Assembly (NCBI GenBank): GCA_903872505.1
Contig: CAIQKV010000061.1
Coordinates: 1 to 37,525, forward strand
Length of the DNA stretch: 37,525 nt
Source: an uncultured Opitutia bacterium
GTDB lineage: Bacteria; Verrucomicrobiota; Verrucomicrobiia; Opitutales; Opitutaceae
Direction of reading: 5' to 3'
This document shows, one piece after another, positions 1 to 7,844 of this stretch. The notes under the pieces are model-generated. The model made no database searches and was not told the origin of the DNA. It saw only the letters and a list, made by a program, of their open reading frames with translations. Made by a program: the position numbers and the translations under genes. Positions within the stretch are counted from its first letter, which is position 1, and each line of letters opens with the position of its first letter.

Positions 1-405
1 GCCGCCGGCATCGTCGCCGCGGCCAAGGGCGTGCTCCGCGGCGAGGCCCGGCCGCAGCGCCGGCCGCGCGTCCAACGTCCCGCCGGGCCGGACCCGGTCA
101 CCGCGGCGCCGCGCGAGCGGGCACCGGTGCCGGCGGCCGCACCCGGGGAAACTCCCGCGGAGGGCGAACCGATTACGCTGCCGCACGGCGACTTGACCGT
201 GAGCGAGGCCAAGGTCGTGAGCTGGCGCAAAAGCGCCGGCGATGCGTTCCGCGCCGGGGAGATCATCGCGGAGGTGGAGACGGACAAGGCCATCCTCGAG
301 GTCGAGGCCCCCGCCGCCGGCCGCCTCATCCGGATTGCTGCGCCGACCGGTGCGACAGTGAAGATGGGTGGACTGCTCGGCGTCTACGTGAAGGCCGGAA
401 CCTGA
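1..405 (+). CDS. 2-oxoacid dehydrogenase E1-type subunit, C-terminal end with lipoyl domain (partial)
   Basis: The frame is open at the left edge, so only the last 134 codons are seen. They begin with an Ala-rich helix (AAGIVAAAKGVL) that resembles the C-terminus of the beta part of thiamine-dependent E1 subunits. A Pro/Ala/Arg-rich linker follows, then a complete biotinyl/lipoyl domain of about 75 residues. Its attachment motif is ETDKA, with the modified lysine codon at 286-288. E2 subunits carry the lipoyl domain at the N-terminus, so a C-terminal one points to an E1-lipoyl fusion rather than E2. The lipoyl domain is seen directly; the E1 identity is inferred from about a dozen residues. 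A GTG at 31 could be read as a start, but the frame is open upstream of it. The gene converges on the solute-binding gene with a 9-nt gap and no terminator in between. Confidence 0.6.
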   Translation, partial: AAGIVAAAKGVLRGEARPQRRPRVQRPAGPDPVTAAPRERAPVPAAAPGETPAEGEPITLPHGDLTVSEAKVVSWRKSAGDAFRAGEIIAEVETDKAILEVEAPAAGRLIRIAAPTGATVKMGGLLGVYVKAGT

Positions 406-414
406 GGCCCGCGC

Positions 415-2022
415 CTACGGCTGCTTCTCGCCGTGGTGTTCGAGCACCCAGGCGGCTTGGTACGCGTTGATCTCGGACAACGTCTGGTTGCACGCCAGCG
501 TCCGCTGCCGCAGGTCGCGCTCCGGATCCGGCGCCCGCAGGCGGTTGAGCGCGCTCATCGCCATGATCTCGGAATCGACCGCGCGGCTGGCGTCGAGGAA
601 AGTGTGGATTTCCATTCTTAAATCCGCGGTGACTTGCTTCCGCAGGCCGGTCTCCACCGCCTCGACAAACTTGTCCACGCTGCCTTGCGGTCCCACCAGC
701 AGATTGAAGTGCTGCCAAAAGGACATCGTGGAGCTGGCGCCCACCCCGATATATTGGAAGCCGCCGGAGAAGCCATCGCTGGTGGGCCGGTTGATCTCCA
801 ATTCCGGGGGAACCCGGACGCCGCGCACCGACGACAGCCAGCCGCTGTGATCCATGAACAGCTGGCCGCCCTCGACACTGGTCAGGAAATGCAGGAAATC
901 GACCGCCTCCGCCTTGTGCGGGCTGTCCTTGTTGAGATACATCTCGAAGCCCGTGCCGAGGCCGCCGTCCTGGTAGCGTCCCATGATGTACGGCCCAACC
1001 ACCGGGTCGTCCTGGGTGGGCTGGGGCAACCGCATCGCCTGGACCGGAAAGGCCGCCAGCTGCTTGAGGCTCGTGGCGTCGTAAGTGCCGGAGTAGATGA
1101 ACAGGGCCTCGCCCCGGACGAATTCCTGGATGGCATCATCCCGCGAGAGCTGGGTGAATCCGGGTCGCATCTGCTGGGTCATCTCGCGCAGCAATGCGAG
1201 CCCGGCCCGCAGCTCCGGCCGGCGGTAGGTCCACCGGCCCCGCAGGTAGTCCGACTGTGCCTGCCACGGCGCGCGCCCCAGGTAGCCCTCCCGGTCGAGT
1301 TCCAGGCTCATCCTGGTGGCGGTGCCAAACATCACGTAATCCGCCAGCCACTGCACGTTGCTGTACGCGCCGGCCAGCGGGCGCACGATGTGACCGGTGC
1401 GGCGGGAGTAGTCCGCGACCTGCGCACAGAGCCGGCGGAAATCGACCAATGTCGCCGGGGCCGCCGCCGGGGTGCCGGTGATTTTCTCGAGCAGCTCGCG
1501 GTTGCAGAACAGCCGCGAGCTGCCCTGTGACAGCGTGGCGCCGTAGATCTGCCCGATCTCCGGGCTCTGGCTGAGCATGAAATAAAGGCCGTCCGCAAAG
1601 GTCAGCCGCCACGGCACCTTTGCCATCTCCGTGCCCCGGTTGTAGGGATTCGGCTCGTTCATCGCCCGAGTCAGCGGCTCGAAATACCGGACGGGCACGT
1701 CGTTCATCCCCTGCAACCAGTACGCGAACTCGACGAGATCGGTGGCCGTGCCACCGGTCAGGTTCGTTCGCACCCACTGCCGGTAGACCGGCCCCGGCAC
1801 CGCCACCTGTTCGACCTTCACCCGCGGGTTCAGCTCCTCGTAGCGACGGATGACCGCAGCGAACCCCTCGGGCGGGCCTTTCTCAATCTGCCAGTGCGCC
1901 ACCCGGATCGTCACCGGCCGCGCATTGACCAGCGGGGCGGAACGCGTGAACACCCACCAGAGTGCCGCGAGGTAGCTCGCGGAAAACAGGACCACCATCA
2001 GGATCCGGGGGCGCCGCTTCAT
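415..2022 (-). CDS. ABC-type extracellular solute-binding protein, family 1 (sugar-type)
   Basis: A 535-residue protein. Residues 1-30 are a basic stretch followed by a hydrophobic segment, which is a signal peptide or membrane anchor with no lipobox Cys. The mature part opens with VTIRVAHWQ and then a helix ending in YEELNPRVKVE, the typical start of family 1 solute-binding proteins. Later parts fit the two-lobed fold, including a segment with RGEALFIYSG and one with NKDSPHKAEAVDFLHFLTS. Proteins of this kind capture a sugar or oligosaccharide outside the membrane for an ABC permease. It is about 100 residues longer than usual, and no permease or ATPase gene lies next to it. The start overlaps the upstream TPR-like gene by 4 nt (ATGA), so the two are probably translated together. 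The substrate cannot be read from the sequence. Confidence 0.85.
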   Translation of the reverse strand: MKRRPRILMVVLFSASYLAALWWVFTRSAPLVNARPVTIRVAHWQIEKGPPEGFAAVIRRYEELNPRVKVEQVAVPGPVYRQWVRTNLTGGTATDLVEFAYWLQGMNDVPVRYFEPLTRAMNEPNPYNRGTEMAKVPWRLTFADGLYFMLSQSPEIGQIYGATLSQGSSRLFCNRELLEKITGTPAAAPATLVDFRRLCAQVADYSRRTGHIVRPLAGAYSNVQWLADYVMFGTATRMSLELDREGYLGRAPWQAQSDYLRGRWTYRRPELRAGLALLREMTQQMRPGFTQLSRDDAIQEFVRGEALFIYSGTYDATSLKQLAAFPVQAMRLPQPTQDDPVVGPYIMGRYQDGGLGTGFEMYLNKDSPHKAEAVDFLHFLTSVEGGQLFMDHSGWLSSVRGVRVPPELEINRPTSDGFSGGFQYIGVGASSTMSFWQHFNLLVGPQGSVDKFVEAVETGLRKQVTADLRMEIHTFLDASRAVDSEIMAMSALNRLRAPDPERDLRQRTLACNQTLSEINAYQAAWVLEHHGEKQP

Positions 2023-2831
2023 GGCCGTTTCCCCTCCACCCGCTGGTGCTCCACAATCTCCGCCAGCTTCAGCTTCACGATGCAGACCCGCCCATCCACC
2101 TCGTTCTCGTCGACGAAGCGCTGGAAATAAATCCTCGCCTGCTCCCAGCGGCCCTCGCGCCGCGACAGCTCCGCGATCTGCAGCTGCAGTTCCCCGCGCC
2201 GCAGTCCCGTCAGCCCGCCGAGGCGGTCGGCCTCAAGCAGGTGGGCCAGCACCCCGCGCATCGGCTGCTCGTGAAACAGCGCGGCGCGGCCGATCACGAG
2301 GTGTGCGTCGCGTTGCAGGTCCAGGACGCTCAGCCGGGGCAGCAGCGCCTCGGCGGCGGCAAGTCGCGCCGCTGGCCCGCCGGGCTCCGGCAGCAGGTAG
2401 AGCCGGAGCAGCGCCAGTTTCACGAGGCCCAGCTGGGCCCAGTAGCTGCCGGGGCTTTTCGCCGCGAGCCGTTCATACTCCTGCGCCGCCCGGGGGTAGT
2501 CCGGCGTGAAAAAATGCGCCTGATAAAGCCGGCCGATCAGATACGCGGAGGCGTCCGCGATTTCGTCGCCGCCGCGTGCCAGCTCCGTGAGCCGCGCCTC
2601 CACCTGCCGCAGGCCCGCCTCGGTGACGGGCTGCGTGTCCATGCCCACCACCGCCGCGGCGAAAACGGTCTCGCGGCTGCCATGCTCCTGCCCCGCCTGC
2701 AATCCGGCCCGCGCGTCGTTCGCCAGGTGCCGCCCCACCAGCTCCCACGCGTCGGCCACATCCGGGCCGGCCCGCAACCCGGCGGGCAGCGCACTCGCCA
2801 GCCCCAGCCAGAGCAGCAGGCGGCGGATCAC
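2019..2831 (-). CDS. exported TPR-like repeat protein
   Basis: The chosen start is the GTG at 2829-2831. It has GGAG about 11 nt upstream, and the protein then begins with two Arg and a hydrophobic stretch ending ALPAGLRA, a good signal peptide. The frame continues 34 codons further upstream, but that part has no signal-like character. The remaining ~250 residues are helical. They carry TPR-like pairs such as DYPRAAQEYERLAAKSPGSYWAQLGLVKL and, near the end, REGRWEQARIYFQRFVDE. TPR proteins bind partners; here the partner may be the solute-binding protein encoded next, whose start overlaps this stop (ATGA). This looks like a two-gene operon read leftward. The TPR assignment is by repeat pattern, and no specific family was recognised. 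Confidence 0.7.
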   Translation of the reverse strand: MIRRLLLWLGLASALPAGLRAGPDVADAWELVGRHLANDARAGLQAGQEHGSRETVFAAAVVGMDTQPVTEAGLRQVEARLTELARGGDEIADASAYLIGRLYQAHFFTPDYPRAAQEYERLAAKSPGSYWAQLGLVKLALLRLYLLPEPGGPAARLAAAEALLPRLSVLDLQRDAHLVIGRAALFHEQPMRGVLAHLLEADRLGGLTGLRRGELQLQIAELSRREGRWEQARIYFQRFVDENEVDGRVCIVKLKLAEIVEHQRVEGKRP

Positions 2832-2942
2832 AGGTGAGGTTACTCCGGGCACGCCCCCACGGTGAAAGTTTGCCCCGCCGCGACAAGCCTCACTTTGCGG
2901 CGCGCGGAAGAATCCGTCGTGCGGCCGGGCCATTCACCGGGC

Positions 2943-3830
2943 TCAAACCGACTGCAGGAAATCCCGCGCGGCTAAAAACCCGCGCTTCTCACCCGCGACG
3001 GTGCCGTTGTAGGTCACGTCCTCGAGTTCGATGGAAACGAAGCCGCCGTAGTTCACCGACTTCAGCGTGGTGAAGATCTTCTTCCACGGCGCCGAGCCCG
3101 CGCCCGGGATCGTGTAACGCCAGAACCAGCCGCCCCACGGCAGGCCCTCGGCGAACACGCCGGCCTGCTCCGTCCCGAGGTTGTAGCGGCGCTCCGGGTC
3201 GATGAAGGTGTCTTTGCCGTGCACATGCACGACCGACGGCGCGAATTCCCCGACGAAGCGCACCGGGTCGATCCCCATGCGGATCAGGTGCGACGGGTCG
3301 TAGTTGATCCCGTACGCCGGCGAATTCATCGCCTTCAGGAACGCCCGGTACGATTCCGGGGTACAGCACTGCGCGTTGCAGCCCGGCCAGCCCTCGATCG
3401 CGAGCTTCGTCTTCGTCTCCTGCAGCACGTCGCGCAGCTGGCCGTAGGTCTCGACCATGTAGCCGAACGTCTCCTTGCGCGGGAGCTTCTCGTCCTCGGC
3501 GAGCATCACGATGAAGAACAGCTTCACGCCCGCCGCGGCGCTCTCGCGGATCATCTTCTGCCCGAGCGCGACGGTGGCCTGGCGCTTCGCGGCGTCGGCC
3601 GAGAGCATGCCGGACCATTCCGGCCCAAAGAGATCGATCGTGCCGATCGGCAGCCCGCCCTTCTGGAAAGCAGGCACGTGCGGCAGTCGGTTGGCGCCGA
3701 CGTCGATGCAGCTGAAGCCGTTCGCCGTGGCCCATTTTGCCACGTCGGCGACCGGCAGCTTGTCGAATTCACCGGTCATCCGGAGGCCGATGGAAAAGCC
3801 ACCGGTGCGGGTTTTGGCGGGAGTGCTCAT
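2943..3830 (-). CDS. sugar phosphate isomerase/epimerase, xylose isomerase-like TIM barrel
   Basis: A 295-residue protein with the features of the AP-endonuclease-2/xylose-isomerase-like TIM barrel family. These include FSIGLRMTGEF at the start, a strand with KLAIEGWPG carrying a likely metal-ligand Glu, GINYDPSHLIRMG with its Asp and His, HVHGKDTFID with its His, and a C-terminal strand VSIELED with a Glu. Members isomerise or epimerise sugars or inositols using a divalent metal. In Verrucomicrobia they often sit beside Gfo/Idh oxidoreductases. The start overlaps the stop of the 48-residue Gfo/Idh-like remnant upstream (ATGA). The substrate is not assignable. Confidence 0.85.
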   Translation of the reverse strand: MSTPAKTRTGGFSIGLRMTGEFDKLPVADVAKWATANGFSCIDVGANRLPHVPAFQKGGLPIGTIDLFGPEWSGMLSADAAKRQATVALGQKMIRESAAAGVKLFFIVMLAEDEKLPRKETFGYMVETYGQLRDVLQETKTKLAIEGWPGCNAQCCTPESYRAFLKAMNSPAYGINYDPSHLIRMGIDPVRFVGEFAPSVVHVHGKDTFIDPERRYNLGTEQAGVFAEGLPWGGWFWRYTIPGAGSAPWKKIFTTLKSVNYGGFVSIELEDVTYNGTVAGEKRGFLAARDFLQSV

Positions 3831-3973
3831 GGGAGTTTGGAGAAGACGGTTTGCATCGCGTCGAACATCCGCTTCACGGCGACCACGCAGTCCGGCAGGG
3901 TCAGGTAATTTCGCAGATGGGCCATCTGGCCCATGTTTCCCGTGCCGATGAACCCCAGTCTGATTTTTTTCAT
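3827..3973 (-). pseudogene. remnant of a Gfo/Idh/MocA-family oxidoreductase
   Basis: An open frame of 48 residues. It starts with an NAD-binding Rossmann beginning (MKKIRLGFIGTGNMGQMAH, glycine motif GxGxxG) and runs to LPDCVVA, where a full-length member (350-400 residues) would go on to its nucleotide-binding domain. Instead it continues with 14 residues (VKRMFDAMQTVFSK) and stops. The stop overlaps the ATG of the epimerase gene (ATGA). This fits a gene that lost almost all of its interior in frame while keeping its start, its tail and its coupling to the next gene. The tail's origin is an inference. It could instead act as a short leader peptide. It is too short for standard gene calls. 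Confidence 0.6.
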
Positions 3974-4278
3974 TTGAATGAAATTAAGGCTGCTGCTTGC
4001 GCCGGTATCGTTTCAGCACTTCGCCCGGCGCCGGCAGCGGCGTAAAGCCGAATCCGCATCAAAATCAATAAGATGCGAACTTATCAGCCGGTAGAGAGGC
4101 ACCAATCAAGGCTGCTTACCCGGTTGTGGCTTTCACTCTGAAAAAGCAATAAACTGGCATGTACGTAATTGCCGTACCGAAGCCGAGAGTAGGACAAATG
4201 AGAAAATCACTACTATAAACATTTTATTTACAAAGACTTGCTTGATCGTGCCAACACTCATTGCGGAGAATACGTAAA
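3974..4278. other. intergenic region, lower GC, upstream of the PEP-CTERM pair
   Basis: About 300 nt with no gene on either strand. It is visibly richer in A and T than its surroundings, especially around 4130-4240. It should hold the leftward promoter for the Gfo/Idh remnant and epimerase, and the upstream control region of the first PEP-CTERM gene. A short interrupted palindrome, GTACG-taattgc-CGTAC, lies around 4160-4176. Its TAATTGC spacer resembles part of the element at 4279-4294. I see no clear sigma-70 promoter. Confidence 0.4.
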
Positions 4279-4294
4279 TCGCATGTTAATTGCA
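4279..4294 (+). promoter_or_regulatory. sigma-54-like -24/-12 element upstream of PEP-CTERM gene 1
   Basis: The sequence TCGCATGTTAATTGCA lines up without gaps with the sigma-54 consensus TGGCAC-G-N4-TTGCW. It keeps the -24 G, the following C-A, the G, and the whole TTGCA at -12. It differs at the -25 G (here C) and at one C (here T). The -12 GC lies 49 nt before the ATG at 4342. A near-copy with the same spacing precedes the neighbouring paralogue. The shared element is seen directly; reading it as a promoter is an inference. Confidence 0.45.
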
Positions 4295-4341
4295 TCTTGT
4301 CTCCAAGGACACGATCCCCGATGATTCGAAATGCACCCCCT

Positions 4342-5049
4342 ATGAAAACGCTCCTTCGCTCTGTGGCAGTGTTCTGTGTGCTTTCGGTTGCGGCTCGCGC
4401 CGTCGTTTTGGACGTGTACTGGAATTTTGGGGGCGGCGACGGCGACTACACCGGCAGTTTGCCTTCACATGTCACTGGACCTGGGGTTATCGGCGGGGTC
4501 AATGAATTCACCGGCAATACCCCCCTCTTCAATACGGTGAATCCTTCGTCCGGGTATTCTGGTTCCCACGGTATCTCTGGCTTCCACAATGCCTCCATCG
4601 CAGTGGTGGGTGGCGCGCTCGACATGGTCACTTCGACCTACTTTGAATTCTCCCTGGCTCCCTCTGCCGGCTATTCGCTCCAGGCAACAACCTTTGAGGT
4701 GGGCTCGCGCAGCACGGCCTCCGGCCCCACCACTCTTACGCTTTTCGCCAGCACGGACGGTTTCACGACCTCCACGCAACTCGGGAGCGCCTCGGTGTTG
4801 AACAATTCCACCTGGGCGCTCGTCAGCCTCCCGGGCTTCGACTATGCGGCGTCGCTGGACACCCCGATCACTTTTCGGCTGTATGGTACGGATGGAACCG
4901 GCGGCAGTGCCATTTCCAATTGGCGCATAGATGACGTCGATTTGGGCGTGGTGGCCATTCCGGAGCCCCCGACCTATGCGGTCATGTTGGTTGGTGTGGT
5001 GTTGATGGGTGCGCGGGCTCTGCGCCGCCGCAAATCTGCGGTCGCCTGA
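4342..5049 (+). CDS. PEP-CTERM sorting-domain exported protein 1
   Basis: The start is the ATG at 4342, which gives a clean signal peptide (MKTLLRS then hydrophobic, ending AARA at residue 20). The frame continues upstream without such features. The 235-residue protein is Ser/Thr/Gly-rich and looks like a beta-sandwich. Its last 30 residues are the sorting signal: PEPPTYA, a hydrophobic helix, then the basic tail RRRKSAVA. In this family exosortase recognises the PEP signal and anchors or releases the protein at the surface, often together with exopolysaccharide. No exosortase gene is in the window. The conserved block FRLYG...SNWRIDDV just before the PEP motif is shared with the paralogue at 5327-6034, which has exactly the same length. 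A strong terminator follows. Confidence 0.9.
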   Translation: MKTLLRSVAVFCVLSVAARAVVLDVYWNFGGGDGDYTGSLPSHVTGPGVIGGVNEFTGNTPLFNTVNPSSGYSGSHGISGFHNASIAVVGGALDMVTSTYFEFSLAPSAGYSLQATTFEVGSRSTASGPTTLTLFASTDGFTTSTQLGSASVLNNSTWALVSLPGFDYAASLDTPITFRLYGTDGTGGSAISNWRIDDVDLGVVAIPEPPTYAVMLVGVVLMGARALRRRKSAVA

Positions 5050-5063
5050 GCCAAACGCGACAG

Positions 5064-5097
5064 GGCGCGGCCGTCTCACCGGCCGCGCCTTTTTTTT
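5064..5097 (+). terminator. intrinsic terminator after PEP-CTERM gene 1
   Basis: A perfect 10-bp GC stem (GGCGCGGCCG / CGGCCGCGCC) with the 6-nt loop TCTCAC, followed directly by eight T. It begins 14 nt after the stop codon and separates the two PEP-CTERM genes into their own transcripts. Confidence 0.93.
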
Positions 5098-5262
5098 GCC
5101 CGTTTAAGACGTCTAATCACGCTCGGACCGGGTCCATGATATTGACGTATTCCACTATCACCCATTGCTATGCATTGAAAGCATGGCATTTTTTCACGGC
5201 CAGAGTCTGCGGCGATTCCCTTGGAGTCACCTAATTTCTCCACCCAGTTCCCAAGGGGTAAA

Positions 5263-5278
5263 ACGCATGTAAATTGCG
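5263..5278 (+). promoter_or_regulatory. sigma-54-like -24/-12 element upstream of PEP-CTERM gene 2
   Basis: The sequence ACGCATGTAAATTGCG shares CGCATGT.AATTGC with the element before gene 1. Its -12 GC is 50 nt before the ATG at 5327, against 49 nt for gene 1. It has the same departures from the sigma-54 consensus at -25 and one other base. About 80 nt further upstream (5168-5188) is an imperfect palindrome, GCTATGC-attgaaa-GCATGGC, that could be an activator site. Confidence 0.45.
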
Positions 5279-5326
5279 TATTGCATTTACTAGGCGGTGT
5301 TGTTCAACCTCCACCTCGCCCCGCCC

Positions 5327-6034
5327 ATGAAGACGTTGATTCGCACCCTGGCAGTGTTCGGCGTGCTGGCCGTGGTGGGTCGGGCGCAGGTCGTGGACGC
5401 GTTTTGGAATTTCTCCGGTGGCGAGGTTGGCTCGGACGAAGCCGCCTGGTTGCCGGCCAACATCACGGGCGGGACGATCAGCGCGGATAACTTATATCCG
5501 GAAAGCAATCTGCGCTTTAACAGCTCCCATAACTCCTCCGAACGTTATCTCGGCGCTTCCGGAGGCCACAATGCCTCCGTCGGGATCGTGGGTGGCTCGC
5601 TCGACACCGCGACCTCCACGTATTTCGAATTCACCCTGATTCCCGATGCCGGCCTCCAACTCTCCGCGACCAGCTTCCAGTTGGGTTCATTCAGCGATGA
5701 AAGTGGGCCGACGAAACTGACGCTGCTCGCCAGCACCGACTGCTTTTCGACCTACACCACGCTTGGGTCACCTGTGACGGTGTCGGCGGATGGCAGCTGG
5801 CACCTAATATTCTTTTCAGAGATTTCCAAAACTTGGACGGTAGATACGCCAGTTACGTTCCGGCTTTACGGCACGAACGGATCGGGCAGTGATGACACTT
5901 CCAACTGGCGGATCGATGATGTGTCGCTCGGCGTAGTCGCCGTGCCCGAACCCCCGACCTATGCGGCGATGCTGATGGGCGTGTCATTGCTGGGTCTGCG
6001 CGCGTGGCGCCGGCGCCAGTCCCCGGTCGCCTGA
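5327..6034 (+). CDS. PEP-CTERM sorting-domain exported protein 2
   Basis: This is a tandem paralogue of the gene at 4342-5049 with the same length (235 residues). The ATG at 5327 gives the signal peptide MKTLIRTLAVFGVLAVVGRA. Shared landmarks are WNF.GG near residue 28, GGHNAS, STYFEF, FRLYG and SNWRIDDV, then the C-terminal signal PEPPTYA, a hydrophobic helix and RRRQSPVA. The middle has diverged more than the two ends. It is probably an exosortase substrate displayed or released at the cell surface. Its function beyond sorting is unknown. It has its own upstream element and its own terminator, so the pair is not a simple operon. Confidence 0.9.
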   Translation: MKTLIRTLAVFGVLAVVGRAQVVDAFWNFSGGEVGSDEAAWLPANITGGTISADNLYPESNLRFNSSHNSSERYLGASGGHNASVGIVGGSLDTATSTYFEFTLIPDAGLQLSATSFQLGSFSDESGPTKLTLLASTDCFSTYTTLGSPVTVSADGSWHLIFFSEISKTWTVDTPVTFRLYGTNGSGSDDTSNWRIDDVSLGVVAVPEPPTYAAMLMGVSLLGLRAWRRRQSPVA

Positions 6035-6067
6035 GCCGTCCTCCGCGCCAGAGCGCGTTTTTCCCCA

Positions 6068-6095
6068 ACGCGGCCGTTTCCCGGCCGCGTTTTTT
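6068..6095 (+). terminator. intrinsic terminator after PEP-CTERM gene 2
   Basis: A 9-bp stem (ACGCGGCCG / CGGCCGCGT) with the 5-nt loop TTTCC, followed by a run of T. It lies 34 nt after the stop codon and about 40 nt before the next gene. Confidence 0.9.
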
Positions 6096-6135
6096 AGTTT
6101 TTGCCTGCGGCGCCGTCGGGCACCAGCGTCGGCCC

Positions 6136-7416
6136 ATGACCACGTTTCTTGACGACCGGCGCGCCCGGGTCGCCGCGGCCCTCGATCTTGGCGACGCCAT
6201 CCTGCTCGCCGGCGCGGGCGAGCCCGTGTCCCTGCCCGAGGGCAGCGACCAGAACTACGCCTATCGCTCGCACTCCGAATATTACTACCTCGCCGCGCAG
6301 GAATGCCCGGGCGGGGTCGTCGTCTTCGACCCCCGCGACGGCGACCGCGCGGGCTGGATCTCGTTCGTGCCCGACGTCACCGAGGGCGAACGCGTCTGGG
6401 AGGGCCGCGCCCAGCTGCCCGGCGCCTCCGTCGCCGCGCTTGAACCCTGGCTCACGACCCGCCGTGGCCGGCCCATCGTCATGCTGGGCGCGCCGCTGCG
6501 CGGCGTGCAGGCCGACGAGTCCCGCACGCTCCGGGCCCGCGGGACGCTCCAGCACGCGCGGCGGACCAAGGACGCCACGGAGATCGCGCTCCTGCGCCGC
6601 GCCGCCGCGGCCACGGCCGCGGGCTTCGCGTCGCTGCGCGGGTTGCTGCGTCCCGGGGTGACCGAGCGCGCCCTGCAGATCGAGCTCGAGGCGGAATTTT
6701 TCCGCCACGGCGGCACGCGGCCCGGCTACGGCAGCATCGTCGGGCTCGGTTCGAACTCCGCGATCCTGCATTCCACGCCCGGCGCCCGGGCGGCCCAGGC
6801 CGGGGACTTCCTGCTCGTCGACGCCGGGGCGGAGGTCGACCGTTATATGGCTGATGTCACGCGCACCTGCACCGTCGGGACGCCGTCGGCGTTCCAGCGC
6901 GACCTTTTCCAAGTCGTCCTCGCCGCGGAGGAGCGCGCCATCGCGCGCTGCGTGCCGGGCGCGGAGTGGCGCGAGATCCACCTCGCCGCCGCCGTCGACC
7001 TGGTGGCCGGCCTCGTCAGCCTCGGCGTGATGCGCGGCGACCCCGCGTCGCTCGTCGAGCAGGAGGCGCACACGCTGTTTTTTCCGCACGGGCTGGGGCA
7101 CATGGTCGGCCTCGGTGTGCGCGACGCCAGCGGTTTGGAGCCGGGCCGGAGCAAGTCCACCCGCCCCAGCCTCGCCACGCTGCGCATGGACCTGCCGCTC
7201 GCCCCCGGCTACGTCGTCACGGTCGAGCCGGGCCTCTACTTCATCCCCGCGCTGCTCAACGACCCGGCCCGCCGCGCGCGCTTCCGCGACTGCGTCAACT
7301 GGCCGCTCGTCGGGCAACACCTCGGGCTCGGCGGCGTGCGGATCGAGGACAACCTCCTCGTGACCGCCGGCGCCCCCGAAAACCTGACCGCCGCCATCCC
7401 GAAGACCCTCGGCTGA
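6136..7416 (+). CDS. Xaa-Pro aminopeptidase, M24B metallopeptidase
   Basis: A 426-residue protein from the ATG at 6136. The N-terminal domain (about 1-145) matches the aminopeptidase P N-domain, including YRSHSEYYYLA. The pita-bread catalytic domain follows. All five expected metal ligands are visible: D229 (LLVDAG), D240 (MADVTRTC), H322 (HGLGHMVGL), E364 (TVEPGLY) and E404 (GVRIEDN). Such enzymes remove an N-terminal residue before proline, using two Mn or Co ions in the cytoplasm. No signal peptide is seen. It probably corresponds to PepP, but the symbol is withheld because prolidases share these motifs. Confidence 0.92.
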   Translation: MTTFLDDRRARVAAALDLGDAILLAGAGEPVSLPEGSDQNYAYRSHSEYYYLAAQECPGGVVVFDPRDGDRAGWISFVPDVTEGERVWEGRAQLPGASVAALEPWLTTRRGRPIVMLGAPLRGVQADESRTLRARGTLQHARRTKDATEIALLRRAAAATAAGFASLRGLLRPGVTERALQIELEAEFFRHGGTRPGYGSIVGLGSNSAILHSTPGARAAQAGDFLLVDAGAEVDRYMADVTRTCTVGTPSAFQRDLFQVVLAAEERAIARCVPGAEWREIHLAAAVDLVAGLVSLGVMRGDPASLVEQEAHTLFFPHGLGHMVGLGVRDASGLEPGRSKSTRPSLATLRMDLPLAPGYVVTVEPGLYFIPALLNDPARRARFRDCVNWPLVGQHLGLGGVRIEDNLLVTAGAPENLTAAIPKTLG

Positions 7417-7468
7417 CCGCCCGGAATTTTCCGTGGACAAGCCGCCCCTTCCCGCTCTCCCTTGCCCC

Positions 7469-7708
7469 ATGGCCCAGTCCGAAGAAAAACTCGTCACTCC
7501 CCTCAGCCTGGTCGTCGACCTCGTGCTGGTGGTCGCCTTTTTCGCCTTCATTTTCAGCGTGCTCAAGTCGCACGTGCCCTCGTCCGACCCGAAGATGGTC
7601 ACGCTCTGGGCCGCCATCGGCACCTCCTGCCTGACCGGCGTCTTCTGGCTCGCGCTGCAGATGTTCCGCGTGGTGTTCCGCGCCCATCGCGCTGCAGGGC
7701 GGAAGTAA
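7469..7708 (+). CDS. small two-helix membrane protein, unknown function
   Basis: A 79-residue protein from the ATG at 7469; a GTG at 7433 would add 12 Pro-rich residues and is less likely. Two hydrophobic helices are clear, about residues 10-28 and 42-62, joined by a polar loop (KSHVPSSDPK). The C-terminus is basic (RAHRAAGRK), which suggests a cytoplasmic tail. The gene starts 52 nt after the peptidase stop and may be co-transcribed with it. I do not recognise the family. Confidence 0.7.
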   Translation: MAQSEEKLVTPLSLVVDLVLVVAFFAFIFSVLKSHVPSSDPKMVTLWAAIGTSCLTGVFWLALQMFRVVFRAHRAAGRK

Positions 7709-7844
7709 TCCCCGCGTTAAGCTGGGGAATTAGGACACAATCCTCCCGGCTGCGGCGTTGACAGTCCGGCCCGCCGGCTATCCCGTTGTCCCTCTGCGCA
7801 TCGGCGCCGGAGGTCCGATTTTTAACCGCGAAACCCACCCTTCC

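Noticed and set aside
4160..4176. GTACG-taattgc-CGTAC palindrome as a regulator site
   Set aside because: Arms of 5 bp in an AT-rich region are weak, and no counterpart occurs before the second PEP-CTERM gene.
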